A stretch of DNA of 64,000 bases from Pardosa pseudoannulata (taxonomy: Eukaryota; Arthropoda; Arachnida; Araneae; Lycosidae). A model generated the notes under the pieces. The model ran no database searches. It was not told the origin of the DNA and saw only the letters and a list, made by a program, of their open reading frames with translations. This document shows positions 1 to 10,759 of this stretch, one piece after another (position 1 is the first letter of the stretch; every line of letters begins with the position of its first letter). Where the stretch lies: the NCBI GenBank assembly GCA_032207245.1, contig CM063499.1, positions 38,272,624 to 38,336,623 of the forward strand. Reading direction: 5' to 3'. Both the position numbers and the translations under genes were made by a program.

Positions 1-138
1 GTTGAAGAAATGACGTCATAATGATAGGAAAAATGTTATTTTTACCTATTTATTATGCGATAAATTTAATCAACTGTTCAACTGGAAAATAGGGCTTGAA
101 ATAATTGCATTATCGCTCGAAAAGGGGGAAGGGGTGCA
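1..138 (+). repeat. Dispersed AT-rich repeat family A, truncated copy
   Basis: This block matches later copies at about 51940-52075, 52965-53105, 59590-59715 and 61015-61145. They share the signature AATGACGTCATAATG, then a 'cctatttattatgtgataaattgat' -like stretch (with variants) and a G-rich run near AAAAGGGGG. No ORF is present. The copy is cut at about 138, where it joins a piggyBac-derived fragment. The family has no recognised coding capacity and may be an old non-autonomous transposon. Confidence 0.7.
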
Positions 139-566
139 AAAATGCCACTTCCTGTGGCATTTTTGCTTGCTTACCATTCCTACTCTATAGTATCAATAAT
201 GATCAATATAACACTTGTTGAGAAACAGTTTCTAATTTCTACACAAGAACGAAAAGTTTTACTACAAATAAGTAAATAAAACACTCTTATTTTGTCTACC
301 GTACCACAATCCACGACTCTACTGCATTATTACTTACTACTGTATTTTATTTTAACTCTTACATTATTAAAAATCACAATTGAGTAAATTGAATACAAAC
401 TGCGATTGATATGAATTCAAATGCTCTCAATAGATTCGAAAATTATACTAACCAACAAGAGCATCTCCGCATATTCGGTACAAAACAAGAGAAGCGCTAT
501 AGCGCTTCTTCACATTTTTGGCACATAAAAAGCGAAGCGGGATAGCGCTTCGGTGCACTCAAACAG
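139..566 (-). mobile_element. Truncated piggyBac-derived element (family P1)
   Basis: The reverse complement of about 150-495 aligns with 17290-17640, the 5' half of the piggyBac derivative at 17256-17970. The outer end reads CACTCAAACAG followed by TTAA at 567-570, the usual target of piggyBac transposases. The subterminal region contains a perfect 18-bp palindrome, GAAGCGCTATAGCGCTTC (491-508), and a related imperfect one at 531-553. The transposase-coding end is missing; the copy breaks at about 140-150 next to a short TGGCATTTTTGC inverted duplication. Confidence 0.65.
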
Positions 567-570
567 TTAA

Positions 571-810
571 TAACATAAAATACTTGTATCAGCAGTTGTA
601 TAATCTAAGGTACAATTCAACGGAATAAATAGATTATAGCTATTTAACTTTGTCCTTATATTTAATTCTATGATTTTATTAAATAAAAATTGATGAATTT
701 GTGTATAACATTTACACAGACATTAAGTTTTAAAATTTTCATAAGAAAAAAAATTCATTAGAAATTCAAAAACTTGACATTTATAGCCTTTTACTTCCAA
801 TGTACAGACA
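571..810. other. Unassigned AT-rich stretch
   Basis: AT-rich sequence between a piggyBac fragment and the Tc1 element. I see no ORF, repeat or exon here. Confidence 0.5.
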
Positions 811-1163
811 TACACTCACTTCCAAAAGTTAAGCACGAGGATGAAAATGCTAATTTCCGGAAGCCAATCAGAATTGAAGAGGATGCAATTCGATGCAGAG
901 GTAGATGGAAGTATGCAAATATGTTAGTTAACAGCCAATAGCGCTTTCATGTCAAGAAATATGCAAAAAGGTCAGTCTTATAAGATGCCAGCTTTATGAA
1001 AGGTTACAGAAGTTGATTGTAAGTGCTGATAGACAGTGTTTATAATATTCGTACAATTTGCTTTCAAGACATACGTGTTTCCATGACTTCCAGAAGACGA
1101 ATGGAAGATTCTGTACTCTGGCGTGCTGTTTGGACGCTTTGAAGCAGGATTAGAACCCATTGT

Positions 1164-1508
1164 GAGATTTTACGCTCAGTAGTTGGTTCTAATTTTGTTT
1201 TAATGGACGATAACGCATGTCCCCATGGAGTTGACATCGTCGATGACTACCTGGAGAGTGAAGAGATTGCGCGTATGGCGTGGCCAGCCTATTCGCGCGA
1301 CCTTAATCCCATAGAAAATCTTTGAGATGCTCTCGGCCGTTCTATATCTTCACGTTTCCCACCTCCAGCCACTCTTATTGAGCTGGAAACTGCTCTACAA
1401 GAAGAATGGCGGTTGCTTAATTCTACGGTGGTTGACCATCTAATTAAAAGCACGGTCACAAGGTGTAAACTTTGTATAGAAATGAGGGGGAATCATATAC
1501 ACTATTAA
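1164..1508 (+). pseudogene. Tc1-like transposase, C-terminal catalytic remnant
   Basis: One frame reads from 1164 to the TAA at 1506-1508. It contains the second catalytic aspartate in FVLMDDNACPH and, 35 residues later, the glutamate in SRDLNPIEN, the DD34E spacing of Tc1 transposases. The usual tryptophan after NPIENL is an in-frame TGA (1323-1325). The sequence upstream (about 840-1160) only weakly resembles the N-terminal DNA-binding part and has several stops. This is a dead copy. Confidence 0.88.
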
Positions 1509-1626
1509 TGTCCTTTTTTTCATTTTATGCTGTTTATTTTCACTTAACACATAATTCTGTTTAAGTCTCCAGTATGTCATTATCTGATAACTTACAAAAC
1601 TTTAATATTGTTTTCATTTCTGTATA

Positions 1627-3059
1627 CAGGCTTGCAACTGCTGAGGTACTTTCAGAAAGGTGAGAAAAGTGACAAATAATACAGAATAAGTGACCAAAAT
1701 GTGACTAAACATTGAAAAAAAACAGCGATTTTTTTTCTCCTTTTGATTACAGATGCTATTATTAAGATTTTTCTATTTATTTTAACTCTAAATCAAATGA
1801 TTCGTGCAAGACATGATTTTAACGTCAAATACAAAAAAAGTTAAAAATTTTGTTTAACACAACTCAACATTCCTTTTCATTCAAGAAAATCTATAAATTA
1901 GATTTGAATACATACAATACATTAATTTTATTATCACAAATTTCTGCATATATTAATGATGTTTTGAAATATGTACATAGCTAAATTAGAGTATCTAAAC
2001 AAAAATTGTGAAGAAAAATAAAAAGAGAAATGTGTGCTTTGACGTAAATTACTTTGATGTATTAAATGTACATTTCAGTACAAATGTAATTAAGGAACTT
2101 CTTTACGACTTTTTAAAATCACTAAATTCTGGAAACCATATGACTAATTACATTTTAATATAAAAAATAAGGTTAGGGCATCACATTTTTTGGTCTTTTA
2201 TTAAAATATTTTGTCATTAATTCAGATTTCCTTTTTTCAACAACAGACTTTTGTTGTGATACACCATGAAAAAAGTGACTAAAAGTGACTGTTTACTTAA
2301 ATAAGAGATTTGAAAAAAAAATTTTCAATTTTACAACTCCTCTTCAACCTCCACTCAAAATACAGTTTAAATTAATTTTACAATTTACACTAAATCACAA
2401 ATTTGTGATGAAAATCACACTCAGTTTATTTAATTTGTGATTAAGTGAATGTTTCAGTCTATTTAGTATGAATGTTATGTGTTTCCTTTGTGTTTTCTTT
2501 GTTAATTCAATTAGATTTTAAATATTCAATTTTTGTAAAATTTTTCCTCAAAATGTTGTTTTTGTTTATGTATCAATTTGTTGAGTTACGATCCCCTCGC
2601 CAGATTTCAAACGCCACGCTGCAAGCACGCCACGCACGCAAGCTGCAAGCACGCCAATTTCGCCAAATGTGGTTGAAGCACCAACAAGATCCATGATTAG
2701 AAACAGGAGAGTGGGCTAAGAAGAGGAGTTGAAAAAGTGACTAATAAGAGATTTGAAAAAAAAATTTTCAATTTTACAACTCCTCTTCAACCTCCACTCA
2801 AAATACAGTTACTTTTAAGTCAAAGATTTATGTATCAATTTGTTGAGTTTATGTGTTTATGTATCAATTTGTTGAGTTACGATCCCCTCGCCAGATTTCA
2901 AACGCCACGCTGCAAGCACGCCAATTTCGCCAAATGTGGTTGAAGCACCAACAAGATCCATGATTAGAAACAGGAGAGTGGGCTAAGAAGAGGAGTTGAA
3001 AAATGATCAATTGTAAAAAAAGTGACCAAAGGTGAGAAAGTGACGGTATTGCAAGCCTG
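1627..3059. mobile_element. Non-autonomous DNA transposon (family H6) with 6-bp target duplication
   Basis: The ends are CAGGCTTGCAA (1627-1637) and TTGCAAGCCTG (3049-3059), an 11-bp inverted repeat. The flanks are TGTATA at 1621-1626 and TGTATA at 3060-3065. A second copy at 38699-39458 has the same ends and its own 6-bp duplication. Subterminal regions are full of GTGACNAAAAGTGAC-type motifs. There is no coding capacity. The CAG-starting ends resemble hAT elements, although most hAT elements duplicate 8 bp. This copy is longer than the second because of an insertion at about 2305-2999. Confidence 0.85.
2305..2999. repeat. Nested, internally duplicated insertion in the MITE
   Basis: The second family copy (39370-39415) runs straight through this position, so 2305-2999 is an insertion. 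It consists of two similar blocks, about 2305-2735 and 2745-2999. Each begins AAGAGATTTGAAAAAAAAA, then TTACAACTCCTCTTCAACC, and ends GGCTAAGAAGAGGAGTTGAA. The ends of each block (ACTCCTCTT and AAGAGGAGT) are inverted repeats. The second block is shorter and contains a small internal duplication of ATGTATCAATTTGTTGAG. It looks like a smaller MITE that duplicated in tandem. Confidence 0.65.
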
Positions 3060-3196
3060 TGTATATAATTAATGATTTTGTTTTATGCATAAATATATAT
3101 CTACTTTCCTGCCGAATTTTGTGTCAATCAAAGCAGTATTTGTTGATTTTTTTTCGTATTTTACATCTTCGTGCTTAACTGTTGGAACTGAGTGTA

Positions 3197-3854
3197 TTTC
3201 ATAGTTAAGCATAAGTTATGCATCCAGAATAAGAAATCTACATTTTGAAACTGAAATTACTCCCGCACTTCATACGGAATGAAATTTAGAATTTTATAGA
3301 TTTTCATCGATTATTAAAATAGTTATAGCTAGAGCCTACATTCTTTTTCTGATTTGTTATCTTCTGTTCTGATTACCTTTTTTCTATAAAAATCAGTAGA
3401 CAACTCGGAAAAATTCTAAATAGGTTAATTATACGGTTTCTTCATTTGCATTAACTGAAAAAAAATTCAGTTTTTCAATTTTTTTTTTTTAGTTTAAAGT
3501 GATTCAACGCGTATTCACGAAAAGAAAATTTTTTTTCTATCAAACAGTAATCAGAAAAGGCCGTAAAAAAAAAAGATAAAATTGGAAGGAATAATACTAG
3601 TCTAATGAACTTCCTTATAAAAGAAAAGAGAAAGTCTTTTAAAAGTATGGACCACTCACCATTTGCCTTCCTTTTTCGAACATGCTTCTATTGTACGAAT
3701 ATTCCAAATGAAATTCCTCATTACTCCAATAGGAAAAGTATGAAATTGTTCATAAAAATTTCCATGGATCGAAATATTTTTAATTCTATATTTAAAAAGA
3801 ATAAAATATATGACTGGTTTTCGACCAATAGCAGTACTAATGTAAGACAATGTG
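3197..3854. other. Unassigned AT-rich stretch
   Basis: Low-complexity AT-rich sequence with homopolymers. A 102-codon open frame at 3605-3913 overlaps the start of the satellite that follows and has no recognisable domain. I treat it as chance. Confidence 0.5.
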
Positions 3855-5000
3855 ATTGGTATTACGTCGAAGGTAGGTTTCCAAAACTCATTTATTTTGT
3901 TTTTAATCAATAACGTTACGTATATATGTTATTGCCAATATACTTATCTAAAGCTTAAAAGTTTTACGGTAAAATATGGATTGGTATTACAGCGAAGGTA
4001 GGTTTCCAAAACTCATTTATTTTATTTTAAATCAATAAAGTTATGTATATATGCTATTGCTAATATATTTATCTAAAGCTTAAAATTTTTACGGGAAAAT
4101 ATTGATTTGTATTACGGCGAAGGTAGGTTTCCAAACTCATTTATTTTGTTTTTAATCAATAACGTTACGTATATATGTTATTGTCAATATACTTATCTAA
4201 AGCTTAAAATTTTTACGGTAAAATATTGATTTGTATTACGGCAAAGGTAGGTTTCAAAAACTCATTTATTTTGTTTTTAATCAATAACGTTACGTATATA
4301 TGTTATTGCTAATATACTTATCTAAAGCTTAAAATTTTTACGGTAAAATATTGATTGGTATTACGGCGAAGGTAGGTTTCGAAAACTCATTTATTTTGTT
4401 TTTAATCAATAACGTTACGTATATATGTTATTGCCAATATACTTATCTAAAGCTTAAAATTTTTACGGTAAAATATTGATTGGTATTACGGCGAAGGTAG
4501 GTTTCCAAAACTCATTTATTTTGTTTTTAATCAATAAAGTTACGTATATATGTTATTGCCAATATACTTATCTAAAGCTTAAAATTTTTACGGTAAAATA
4601 TTGATTGGTATTACGGCGAAGGTAGGTTTCCAAAACTCATTTATTTTGTTTTTAATCAATAACGTTACGTATATATGTTATTGATAATATATTTATCTAA
4701 AGCTTAAAATTTGTACAGCGAAATATTGATTGGTATTACGGCGAAGGTAAGTTTCCAAAACTCATTTATTTTGTTTTTTATCAATAACGTTACGTATATA
4801 TGTTATTGGCAATATACGTATCTAAAGCTTAAAATTTTTACTGTAAATATATTTATATTATGTATTACTAAGGTAGGACATTTAATTTTGTTTTTTAAAT
4901 AACAACGTAAAAATATTATTGTAAAATATAAAATTTTACAAAAAACTTTAATGACGAAGGTAGGTTTCCAAAACTCATTTATTTATCTTGACATATTACG
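3855..5000 (+). repeat. 125-bp tandem satellite
   Basis: The anchor AGGTAGGTTTCC starts at 3871, 3996, 4121, 4245, 4370, 4495, 4620 and 4745, with a degenerate form at 4871 and a last one at 4958. The period is 124-126 bp over eight good copies; the last two are diverged and shortened. Each unit reads roughly GGTATTACGGCGAAGGTAGG, then AATCAATAACGTTACGTATA. Central units are nearly identical and the edges are worn, typical of unequal exchange. Confidence 0.93.
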
Positions 5001-5029
5001 TATAAATAAACAAACAATTTTAATAATGA

Positions 5030-5715
5030 CAGTGATTATTTGGCGGTAAATATTGATTGGTATTCCAAATTAAAATCGATAAACCGTGTGGTTATGTTAT
5101 CAAAAAATAACGAATTCTTAATTTTCAAAATTTAACGTTAAATCTTAATTTTATTACGAAATAGACTTATATTTAAAAATAATTTGTTTTAATACGGTAA
5201 AATATTCATTGCAACAAAAAATAACGATGATTAAATTAAAATTACCATTATTTACCTAATCTAATATTAATCAAATTACAATAATTATTGGTATACGTAA
5301 GTAAGTTAAAACGTATAAAATAATAACAGAAGATATTTAATAATTTAAATAAAAACGATTAAATGAATTTAAATAATTTCATAATGCTAGAAAAAATGTT
5401 ATTTTTACCTCTTTATTATGTGATAAATTGATAAATTTAATCGCCTGCTCTTAACTGGAGAAAATAGAGCTTTAAAAATGATATTAAACGCTCAAAAAGG
5501 GGAGAAGGGGTAGATTTCGAATGTATAAAGATCATATTTTTTGTGAAATAAGCCTATTTATATACCAATTTATTTTTAGTCGATAGTTTAGGAGAAGATA
5601 AACTTTACTTTAAAATTTTGCTAACCCTAACTCATCAAGAATAAATGATTTTTATCCATTTTCAAGCTTCATAAATTGAGGACAGACGGACAAATAAATA
5701 GGCTAATATTAAAAT
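5030..5715 (+). repeat. Dispersed repeat family A, near-full-length diverged copy
   Basis: It follows the same order of landmarks as 52580-53225: AAACCGTGTGGTTATGT, then a GATGATTAAATT block, then TTCATAATGCTAGAAA, then AACTCATCAAGAAT, then GAGGACAGACGGACA. It is more diverged than the copies near 52 kb. It directly abuts the 125-bp satellite. No coding frame is present. Confidence 0.7.
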
Positions 5716-6283
5716 AATGTAAAATAAATTCTTAGAAAATGATTCATTCTTTTTTCTTTTGCTGTGGAGCACACTGTGAATATAATTTGAGAATTATCAT
5801 TGAAAAGTCCCCTTTTAGAATAAAATTTATTCTTACGTGTTTTGTACTTGTACTGATGTACTCTCCCACGATGGTCAGCACGTGTATGCACAGCTGTGAA
5901 CTAAATTTCCAAGAAGAATTTAGATGCAGCTGTTGACTTCGAATTTTAGTATGAAATAGCTCACGCAGAGGCACAAGTGTAACGTAAACAGGACGTAATA
6001 TATTAGCAATGTCATTTCAAAAGAATTTTAATGAGATGCACATAAGTTTTGCAGATGTGGAAAAATTTCACTAGTGACTAAACAGAGAAAAAACTTGAAC
6101 CGAGGTGTAAATAAAAAAATTTATTCGAATCGGGATTAAATGCTGGACATCGAAATTATGTACCGACGTTAATTAGATATCGAGCCGGTTGATAATGCAT
6201 AATATATGTAAATTTAATAATTATTATTACTTTCTGTCTCAGAATATTTTGATTAAGAAATAACGTATAAAAACAAAAAGAAA
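5716..6283. other. Unassigned AT-rich stretch
   Basis: Short overlapping open frames occur on both strands (5709-5974) but none matches a known family or carries splice-flanked coding. I see no feature. Confidence 0.5.
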
Positions 6284-6424
6284 ATTGTAATTCCAAAAGT
6301 CACCGCTAGGGGAATATTTAGCGCTGTGTAATAGAAAATAGAAAGTTAACAAATGCAAATAATTACGGAATAAAATTACCTTTTACATTGAAATGAGGTT
6401 ATATAGTACAATGGATGTAATGAA
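6284..6424 (+). repeat. Direct repeat pair, copy 1
   Basis: About 140 bp, from CCAAAAGTCACCGCTAGGGG to ACAATGGATGTAA, recurs at 7070-7200 with roughly 90 percent identity by eye. The copies lie in the same orientation about 0.8 kb apart. Neither has obvious terminal repeats. They could be the two ends of a larger old element or two copies of a short MITE. Confidence 0.75.
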
Positions 6425-7069
6425 TTGTTTGACATTGATGAATGTCGAGTTAATGTTGTATATATTAATCCAGAAATAATATCTGTAAATAATTAATGTA
6501 CATAATACATGTTTTATTTCAAATATAAGGTATTATATTTTTACTGTGTTTTCCTTTTAAGAACGGACACTGGTGTTTGCGTTGTAAGTACATCACAACA
6601 GTACGCATGATCATTCCCGGAAAATATTAAGAGAGAATAATGAAAAAATTCCATTTAAATCTCTAATAATATGTCGACATATTTCAAAATATAGCTACAG
6701 CAAAGATAAAAAATTGGAACATTTTAGCCTATAATAAATCGAAACAATTGTTAAAAACAATCATTCTTCTATCTAGGTAAATCACATATCAAATATCATT
6801 AAAATCCTCATATCATTTATAATTTCAGCGAGTTCAGCGGTAATACGGCATGACGTTTAGGTGTGTTTCAATATGAATTGGTCTCATTATGTGATGTGGA
6901 TACATAATCATCCTATAAAATGCATAATGAAAATATCGGGTGGCCACAATTAAACTGACAGTGCTCACAGTGTTCTGTAGCGCGATCTATTTGCGAGAAT
7001 GAAGCCACATTTTGTAGGAAGATTAAATATGACGGGGGACGAAGGATTCCGCAAAAAAACAAATTAGCT
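6425..7069. other. Unassigned stretch between repeat pair
   Basis: AT-rich. The segment around 6935-7040 (CGGGTGGCCACAATTAAACT and following) has higher complexity and resembles the end of a DNA transposon, but no partner end was found. Confidence 0.35.
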
Positions 7070-7205
7070 CCAAAAGTCACCGCTAGGGGAATATTTAGCG
7101 CTGTGTTATAGAAATTAGAGTGTTAACAAATGCAAATAATTACGGAATAAAATTACCTTTTACATTCAAATAAAGTTATACAATACAATGGATGTAACGT
7201 GAAAT
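7070..7205 (+). repeat. Direct repeat pair, copy 2
   Basis: Second copy of the 140-bp block at 6284-6424, sharing TTAGCGCTGTGT and AAATAATTACGGAATAAAAT. It differs by scattered substitutions. Confidence 0.75.
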
Positions 7206-7566
7206 TTGAAGAACTTCTTCTCCTGCTCAAGATTTTACGCTTTTTTAAAAGTGTTGCCATATTGCAATTGAACTAAATCAGAAAATGCGCATAATAAAAG
7301 GTGATTTTATTCTGTATTTATTTCTGTATTAATTTATTCTGTATTATAGGCAGATTTTTCTAGAGATTTTCTCACAGATATTGACCCAGGTGTTAAGAGT
7401 CTTGTACATATAACTTCATGCTAGATGACCCCTCAGTTTGTAATGTCCCTATGATGAAGTGGGAACCCTTAATAAAGGTCTTTAGCCGAAGCGGTGTCAT
7501 ATTTATGGACATGACTGCAACCGCCCATCGAGAAGTCTGTCTTATTACATATTAATTGTTATTTAA

Positions 7567-7847
7567 CACTAGATTGCCCAAGGCAGTCATTTTGACTGTT
7601 TTTTAATTTCAATTAGAAAAACAATTATGAAATATAATGACACAATTTCTTAGAATTTGGTGACTTTTTCTATAACATATAAATGGGTTTATGAATAATT
7701 GTAGTTCCTTCCGCCCTCCTTTATTATATAACATTAAAAATTAATTTTAAACAAATTTCTTTACATATTTGTTATTTTTTCACAATGCAGTCATTTTGAC
7801 TGTTTTGGGGCAATATAGGTATACAAGAAATCTCGGGCAATCTAGTG
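7567..7847. mobile_element. 281-bp piggyBac-type MITE
   Basis: The ends CACTAGATTGCCC (7567-7579) and GGGCAATCTAGTG (7835-7847) are perfect 13-bp inverted repeats. Both sides carry TTAA (7563-7566 and 7848-7851), the exact target duplication of piggyBac transposases. The subterminal motif GCAGTCATTTTGACTGTTTT, itself palindromic, occurs near both ends (about 7583 and 7786). There is no ORF, so mobilisation would need a transposase from elsewhere. Confidence 0.92.
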
Positions 7848-7851
7848 TTAA

Positions 7852-8799
7852 TAAAAAGTAAATAAAATATTTCTTTGTTGACCTAAATAGGAATTGACTT
7901 AATATTTTTTATATATTACTTGTTTTATTCCTGATAAGTTACCTTGAGTTTTAGTTTTAAGTACACCAATCAAAGAAGAGAGCAAATGACGTCACTTTTG
8001 ATATTTCGGGCTGCCATTTATATTCCTGAATGAAATATTCTAAGCCTTTCATGCACATATTTACCATTATTTATTCTTATCTCCTGTCAATCCACAGCTC
8101 CACCCCTTTCAAAATGCCATCACCAATTAAGGAACGCGTTGCACCGTTCTCTAAATAATACAGTCACACTGAAACTTGGCGAAACAATTAACCACGCGGC
8201 GAGAGTTTCAGTTCGAGCGGAGTTGAGTGGACTTTATTAGGCAAACTAACACCGCAGCTGAACTTACAGCAATGTCGTTAGGGAGAGCACGAGATAAAAT
8301 GCAGGTGAAAATACGTAAATGATTTATAGCAGATAAAAAAAAATCTTTCTCTAAATGGCGTATTTTGCATCATCTGATCCAAGCAAGCAGGAGTCAGCAA
8401 ATCACTTAAAAGGGTGCGGCACAAAGGAGGAACTTGAAAATCGGCCAATAGTACGGATAAACAGTGATAAGTGCATAAATAACTAGTACAATTATACTTT
8501 ATTATAATTATCATATAACACGAACGTATGTATTTAATAGCGCTGTCTGATTTAAGTGTTATCAGATAATCCAAAAATAGTTGAATGGAAGAATGTGTTT
8601 TAAGATCGAATATTTAAGCTTTTCTAAATTTAAGAGCATGCAATACAAAAACTGCAATAAATTTATTATAATACAAGGTTACCAGCAAAAGTGTAATAAA
8701 TTCTCAGACTTTCCTTAATTACCCTGTACAAATGGCACTAATTAGCTCATGTGTAATTACATTTAAAAGTAATATTAATATTATCAGTATCAACATTAA
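7852..8799. other. Unassigned stretch
   Basis: Mixed-complexity, mostly AT-rich DNA. The segment 8090-8280 has higher GC than its surroundings but no splice-flanked open frame. The 98-codon minus-strand frame at 8278-8574 has no recognisable domain. Confidence 0.4.
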
Positions 8800-9708
8800 C
8801 ACATTGACGGACAGTTAGAACAAGTGAAGTTCGAAAATTTACACTATATGTTTTTGTAATTTTTAGAATATTAGAAGTATAGTTTTACACTTTCTGCTTA
8901 AATAAAGTTGATTTTGATTCATTCAGCATCTTTTATTAGGTTGCTGCTATAACCGTCATGGCGCCAGCGGACTCTAGACACTAAGTAATGGAACAACGGC
9001 GGCTATAACAGCAGCAAAACTTTAAAAACGTAAATGACAGGTTTAATGACTCAAATAAGCAATTTTTTGTGTGTACAGAGGCTCACAAAATGGCTCCTGT
9101 CAGTATATATGAATTTATTGTTTTCTTATGGCGCTTCTTCCAGAGATTACAGTTAATGCACGTTCGTTGCCATGGTGTCCGAGAAGGCCATAGAGTATGC
9201 GAGCGCGTTGCCGCATGTGCAACAAAGTATTTTTGGGAGTTTTACACCTAATCAACAAACAACTATAAATTCAAGAGAAAACACGATCGCTCTAATCCCA
9301 TAACAATCACGTGCATACTGAAGCTGCAAGTCATGTAACAGGTGGAAAACGAAATTCAACCTAATAAAATTGTTTCCAAAACATGACACTAAGGGTGCTA
9401 CCATATTACAGGCGACATATGTCACTGGTGACTTCTGCGTCATAATGATGTCAGAGGGGGAAATTTATGGTTAGAAATTCTCATCTCTGGCGATTTCTGA
9501 CGTCATTATGACGTAGAAGTCACCAGTGACATATGTCGACTGTAATATGGTAGCAGCCTAAGATTCTACTTGTACGCCGGTAAATGCACATTTGTGCCGC
9601 TATAGCCGTAATGTCTAAAAACGACCGTTTCGTTTTGGACGGCTATTACCATCATGACACATAGTGAACTTCGCTTTGACGGCTATAGACGCAATGTCCG
9701 TCAACGTG
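8800..9708. mobile_element. piggyBac-like element with nested foldback MITE
   Basis: The left end CACATTGACGGACA (8800-8813) and the reverse complement of the right end, CACGTTGACGGACA (9695-9708), match at 13 of 14 positions. TTAA flanks both (8796-8799 and 9709-9712). Related motifs such as GGCTATAACAGC and TGACGGCTATAG recur near the ends. There is no transposase frame. The small ORF at 9069-9251 has no recognisable domain. A 165-bp foldback element sits inside at 9394-9558. Confidence 0.82.
9394..9558. mobile_element. 165-bp foldback MITE
   Basis: The two arms (about 9394-9453 and 9498-9558) are inverted repeats over roughly 60 bp: one starts GGTGCTACCATATTACAGGC, the other ends TGTAATATGGTAGCAGCC. 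Both flanks carry TAAG (9390-9393 and 9559-9562), a possible 4-bp target duplication. The transcript would fold into a near-perfect hairpin with a loop of about 45 nt. The superfamily is not evident. Confidence 0.85.
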
Positions 9709-9802
9709 TTAAATTACAAACATAATTAAATTAAAATTTGTATAGTTAAAATGTTGTATATGGTAAGATTTTTTAACTCACAAACTTATAGGAGGTTATG
9801 TT

Positions 9803-9965
9803 TGGTTGGTTTTGGAGCCCTGCGGTCTACAGTTTTGCTGCACGACATCTACTGAGACTGGGACCTACTGCTTAAAGCCTATTCTGGCTATGAAAATTCA
9901 TACCAACAGCGGGATTTTAACCCGTGTACTACAGTACTCAAATACAGCGCCCTACCATTCGTAAA
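9803..9965 (-). mobile_element. tRNA-derived SINE (family SINE-A), diverged copy
   Basis: On the minus strand a tRNA-like head with a degraded B box (GGGTTAAAATCCCGC) is followed by the SINE-A body, seen on the plus strand as GAGACTGGGACCTACTGCTT preceded by GGTTTTGGAGCCCTGCGGTC. The same body occurs at 35560, 40590, 57990, 59088, 59371 and 59971. This is the most diverged of these copies. Confidence 0.75.
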
Positions 9966-10179
9966 TTGTAGTAAATTGTAGCACAATACATTGTTATGAA
10001 ATCTTAAGATAAAAATAAATTATATATTATATATTGCATTAAATAACTAACAAAATTTGTCTTGGAGAATATTACAGGTTATTAATTTAGTGAGAGTGGA
10101 TATTTAATGAAAGAACTGCTATAATTTTTTTCTAATGCAGAAGACAACTATCCTTAAGCCATACAGAGATGAACGGATT

Positions 10180-10630
10180 TCAGCTGCAAATCTGTCACTC
10201 ATTTAGCTCCACCCAGAGAGTACATGTATCTTGAATGTTTCGGAAGCGAGTAACATTGTCTCTGCAAAGTAGGTCCACATAATTGATAACCAAGGACCAA
10301 ACAGAATACCCTAGGCTTTCCCAGGTCCACAGAACTCCAAGCCGTGTTCGTTAAAGGTGACTGGGACATGTAAAATATGTCCAATGTCAGAATGTCCTCC
10401 AAGTTCTCAATCAATACCTCTAGGGGTAGCAGTCCAAGCCTATGGGTCTTCTGCTTGGTCCCTGTTTCAAAATTATGAGAACCCACTTGAGCGAAGTCGT
10501 ACTTTCACCCTTGAGGTTCTCGTTAAAACGAAAGGCGTACCTCTTTGCCTTAATAAGGGTAGCCTCCGGCTCAAATCGTGGTTGGTTTGACCAAGTGGCA
10601 TAAAACAACAACAACAGAACTGCAAAGGTA
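10180..10630 (+). repeat. SINE-like repeat family B, truncated head
   Basis: The 3' part (GACCAAGTGGCATAAAACAA plus an AAC run) matches the 3' end of the copy at 13745-14055 (GATCAAGTGGCATTAAAACA). The middle is a diverged inverted relative of 10760-11250: overlapping frames on opposite strands give similar peptides around TKQK..RL....ENLEDI. The apparent minus-strand ORFs at 10199-10668 are read-through of this repeat and not genes. Confidence 0.55.
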
Positions 10631-10759
10631 TCTTTTGGTATTTGAACCAAAAGTTCAAGTATCTGCAAAGATACTTGAAATGTTGTTGTTACTCATCCCC
10701 GTGTGAGTAAGCCACCACACAGTACAATAGACACAGTACAATACAGTGCACCAGGTCGA

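Larger units (their letters stand above)
813..3194 (+). mobile_element. Tc1-like DNA transposon, internally deleted, with nested MITE
   Basis: The left end CACTCACTTCCAAAAGTTAA (813-832) and the reverse complement of the right end, CACTCAGTTCCAACAGTTAA, form terminal inverted repeats that continue for about 35 bp with few mismatches. Both ends are bordered by TA (811-812 and 3195-3196), the target duplication of the Tc1/mariner superfamily. Inside are the C-terminal part of a Tc1 transposase and a separate nested transposon at 1627-3059. Without the nested element only about 0.95 kb remains, shorter than the 1.3-1.6 kb usual for Tc1 elements, so the N-terminal part is largely lost or decayed. 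Confidence 0.88.

Noticed and set aside
3605..3913. 102-codon plus-strand ORF, with an 84-codon ORF opposite
   Set aside because: It overlaps the start of the 125-bp satellite, has no domain and an antisense frame of similar length, so a chance frame is likely.
3855..5000. Regular 125-bp repeats as a CRISPR-like array
   Set aside because: Units are homologous over their entire length with no unique spacers, in eukaryotic DNA. It is a satellite.
9069..9251. 60-codon plus-strand ORF as a gene
   Set aside because: It lies within the TTAA-bounded element at 8800-9708, shows no domain and no splice sites.
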